DNA of 64,000 bases, taken from the NCBI RefSeq assembly GCF_000411255.1, contig NZ_KE150413.1, positions 1,588,580-1,652,579 on the forward strand, in the 5' to 3' direction. The DNA comes from Paenibacillus sp. HGH0039 (GTDB lineage: Bacteria; Bacillota; Bacilli; Paenibacillales; NBRC-103111). A model generated the notes under the pieces. That model ran no database searches. It was not told the origin of the DNA and saw only the letters and a list, made by a program, of their open reading frames with translations. Every line of letters begins with the position of its first letter. Positions within the stretch are counted from its first letter, which is position 1. This document shows positions 62,521 through 64,000 of this stretch, piece after piece. The position numbers were made by a program, and so were the translations under genes.

Positions 62521-63315
62521 TTGCAAAAGATTCAAGTTTTGTTAGCGGACGACAACCGAGAGTTTACACATTTACTTTCCGAATTTATCAGTGAACAGGA
62601 AGATATGGAGATTGCAGGCATTGCCTATAACGGAAACGAAGTGCTCCGTTTTATGGAAACGCAGAAGGATGTGCCTGATATTCTCATTCTGGATATTATC
62701 ATGCCTCATCTGGACGGCCTGGGTGTACTCGAGAAGCTTCGCGAAATGAACTTAAATCCGGCTCCGCGGATCATTATGCTCACGGCCTTCGGCCAGGAGA
62801 ATATCACGCAGAAAGCCGTGCAGCTTGGCGCCTCCTACTATATTTTGAAGCCGTTTGACATGGAAGTTCTGACGAACCGCATCCGTCAACTGGTGGGCAA
62901 CCAGCCGGCTGTCACGTCGACCAGTTCCATCAAAGCGAATGTCGTTCAGATGCCGAAAAGCAAAAATCTGGACGCCAACATTACGACAATCATACATGAA
63001 ATCGGCGTACCTGCGCATATTAAAGGATATCAATATCTGCGCGAAGCGATCACGATGGTGTACAACAACATCGAAATTCTCGGCGCCATCACCAAAACGC
63101 TGTATCCCGCCATTGCGGAAAAATACAAGACTACCCCGAGCCGCGTCGAACGCGCCATCCGTCACGCGATTGAAGTCGCCTGGACGCGCGGCAACATCGA
63201 CAGCATCTCGTTTATTTTCGGCTACACCGTGAATATTAGCAAATCGAAGCCTACGAACAGCGAGTTCATCGCGATGGTGGCGGATAAGCTGCGGATTGAG
63301 CATAAGGTGAGCTGA
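62521..63315 (+). CDS. spo0A: Sporulation master regulator Spo0A
   Basis: A 264-aa response regulator controlling sporulation entry. Receiver domain with acidic pocket D10/D11 and phosphorylation site D58 ([14 protein letters not shown]56 in B. subtilis), Thr in MLTAFG and Lys in ILKPFD; C-terminal DNA-binding domain with the invariant [19 protein letters not shown]. Start is TTG 62521 seven bases after AAAGGAGG; the 26 upstream in-frame codons are not family sequence. Upstream are three 0A boxes and a sigma-H-type promoter. KbaA earlier in the window would feed phosphate to it via KinB. Confidence 0.97.
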   Translation: MQKIQVLLADDNREFTHLLSEFISEQEDMEIAGIAYNGNEVLRFMETQKDVPDILILDIIMPHLDGLGVLEKLREMNLNPAPRIIMLTAFGQENITQKAVQLGASYYILKPFDMEVLTNRIRQLVGNQPAVTSTSSIKANVVQMPKSKNLDANITTIIHEIGVPAHIKGYQYLREAITMVYNNIEILGAITKTLYPAIAEKYKTTPSRVERAIRHAIEVAWTRGNIDSISFIFGYTVNISKSKPTNSEFIAMVADKLRIEHKVS

Positions 63316-63378
63316 GAGGGTTAGAAGCCTTGTGTGGTAAGGGATTTGGGTTTTGGATGGAAATTTACAATCATAACA

Positions 63379-63434
63379 ATACCGTTATTTATTGGGTTTG
63401 CAAAAATCCAATGAAGGGCGGTATTTTTTTTATT
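63379..63434 (+). terminator. Intrinsic terminator after spo0A
   Basis: AATACCG (63379-63385) pairs with CGGTATT (63420-63426), with an inner ATTGG/CCAAT helix, and T8 after it. The rest of the 63316-63678 gap is AT-rich, with a weak TTGACC at 63548 and the hairpins described next. Confidence 0.8.
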
Positions 63435-63591
63435 ATGACAAAAAATAGGGAAATTCCACGGTTCTCTTGAATCCCCAAGCCATTTGCCTCGCCCGCTAAA
63501 ACGAAAGGGTAGTGTTTATTGCAAAGATGCCAGCCTAAGGTAAAAAATTGACCTAATAAAGTCAAAATCGTTCACGATAGAGCAAAAAAAT

Positions 63592-63645
63592 GAACTATGA
63601 CGCTGCTAAATAGTTCTCTATGATTGTTGAGAGGAATTTTTTTCT
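63592..63645 (+). promoter_or_regulatory. Possible attenuator in the leader of the secreted CBM gene
   Basis: GAACTAT (63592-63598) pairs perfectly with ATAGTTC (63610-63616). TCTC (63615-63618) can instead pair with GAGA (63629-63632), followed by T7. The two hairpins overlap and so may be alternatives. Confidence 0.3.
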
Positions 63646-63678
63646 TGTAGATTCAAAATGAGAGAGGAGCAAAGTGGA

Positions 63679-64000
63679 ATGACTTCGATGAGCAAAAGAA
63701 TCTCTGTATTTCTGTTTTTTTGCTTCATGATGCAGGCGCTTTCATTTGGGACGGCAGTCCATGCAAGCGAGCTGCAGCCGGATTTGGTTTCAAATGGGGG
63801 ATTTGAAAGTGCAAAGTCTGGGGCAGGAAAGTGGGAAGCTGGAGTTGAACCCGTTGGTTGGGGGTTATGGTTAGCAAGCGGGACAGGAAAGGCTTCTGTG
63901 ACCAAGGATGTTTACCATACAGGGACTCAAGCGGTCCAGCTTGAGCATTTGGCACTGAGCAGAACGGGTCTTTCTCAAGATGTACCGATTACGGGTGGAC
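63679..64000 (+). CDS. Secreted protein with N-terminal carbohydrate-binding-like module (partial)
   Basis: The reading frame is open from ATG 63679 (GAGAGGAG upstream) to the window edge, giving 107 codons. Signal peptide about residues 1-30 (ISVFLFFCFMMQALSFG...VHAS), then LVSNGGFES, a Trp-rich strand WEAGVEPVGWGLWL and TGTQAVQLEH, the pattern of CBM4/9/22-type beta-sandwich carbohydrate-binding modules. Probably a glycoside hydrolase or surface protein whose catalytic part lies beyond the window. AT-richer than the sporulation genes, as in the 13.6-kb accessory gene. Confidence 0.75.
   Translation, partial: MTSMSKRISVFLFFCFMMQALSFGTAVHASELQPDLVSNGGFESAKSGAGKWEAGVEPVGWGLWLASGTGKASVTKDVYHTGTQAVQLEHLALSRTGLSQDVPITGG

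Overview
The window comes from an endospore-forming, low-GC-lineage Gram-positive bacterium of moderately high GC content, most likely a Paenibacillus or close relative (Paenibacillaceae). Evidence: a complete spoIIIA operon, spoIVB, spo0A, splB, a YjcZ-type mini-protein, kbaA and dps behind a PerR-type box; many GTG/TTG starts behind strong AGGAGG sites; and long colinearity with the Bacillus subtilis mntR-yqhO...recN-spoIVB-spo0A region. This assignment is inference from gene content and order. I saw no rRNA, tRNA, CRISPR array, insertion sequence or prophage.

Layout. 1-6.1 kb: a possible gene tail and terminator, a FAD amine/amino-acid oxidoreductase, two overlapping Gfo/Idh/MocA dehydrogenases, YisL, KbaA and an MFS exporter. 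6.2-13.4 kb: topB, PerR-box-controlled dps, a secreted alpha/beta hydrolase with a copper-amine-oxidase-type N-domain, a nitronate monooxygenase and a quinone oxidoreductase. 13.4-20.1 kb: an AT-rich accessory patch with a secreted protein built of two [119-aa module + FN3] units, a YibQ-type deacetylase-like protein, a CorC/HlyC transporter, a 30-aa YjcZ-like gene, a DsbA/FrnE-like protein and an UlaG-like metallo-hydrolase. 20.3-28.2 kb: zur-yidD, T-box-controlled metG, the znuACB zinc importer with a promoter bracketed by two Zur boxes, ccdA and splB.

28.3-63.3 kb follows the B. subtilis order mntR, yqhO, yqhP, yqhQ, yqhR, aroQ, papQ, efp, yqhV, spoIIIAA-AH, accBC, yqhY, amaP/DUF2273, nusB, folD, xseAB, ispA, dxs, yqxC, argR, recN, spoIVB, spo0A. 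One 6.9-kb insertion between efp and yqhV carries an ABC importer, aspartokinase, a DUF441 protein and the sulfolactate genes comA/comB. The window ends inside a secreted carbohydrate-binding protein.

How the genes work together. Metal homeostasis: Zur controls ZnuACB, MntR senses Mn, and Dps is probably under PerR. Sporulation: KbaA and Spo0A act at entry; SpoIIIAA-AH forms the mother-cell side of the feeding channel; SpoIVB signals sigma-K activation; SplB, sulfolactate synthesis and YjcZ are late spore functions. The rest is core metabolism: fatty acid (accBC), isoprenoid (ispA, dxs), folate (folD), shikimate (aroQ) and DNA repair (recN, xseAB). I found no convincing large new system. The best leads are the duplicated secreted module, the untracked mini-gene with a sigma-K-like promoter, the comAB pair with a similar promoter, the Gly/Pro-rich insert in the SpoIIIAA ATPase, and several regulatory architectures.
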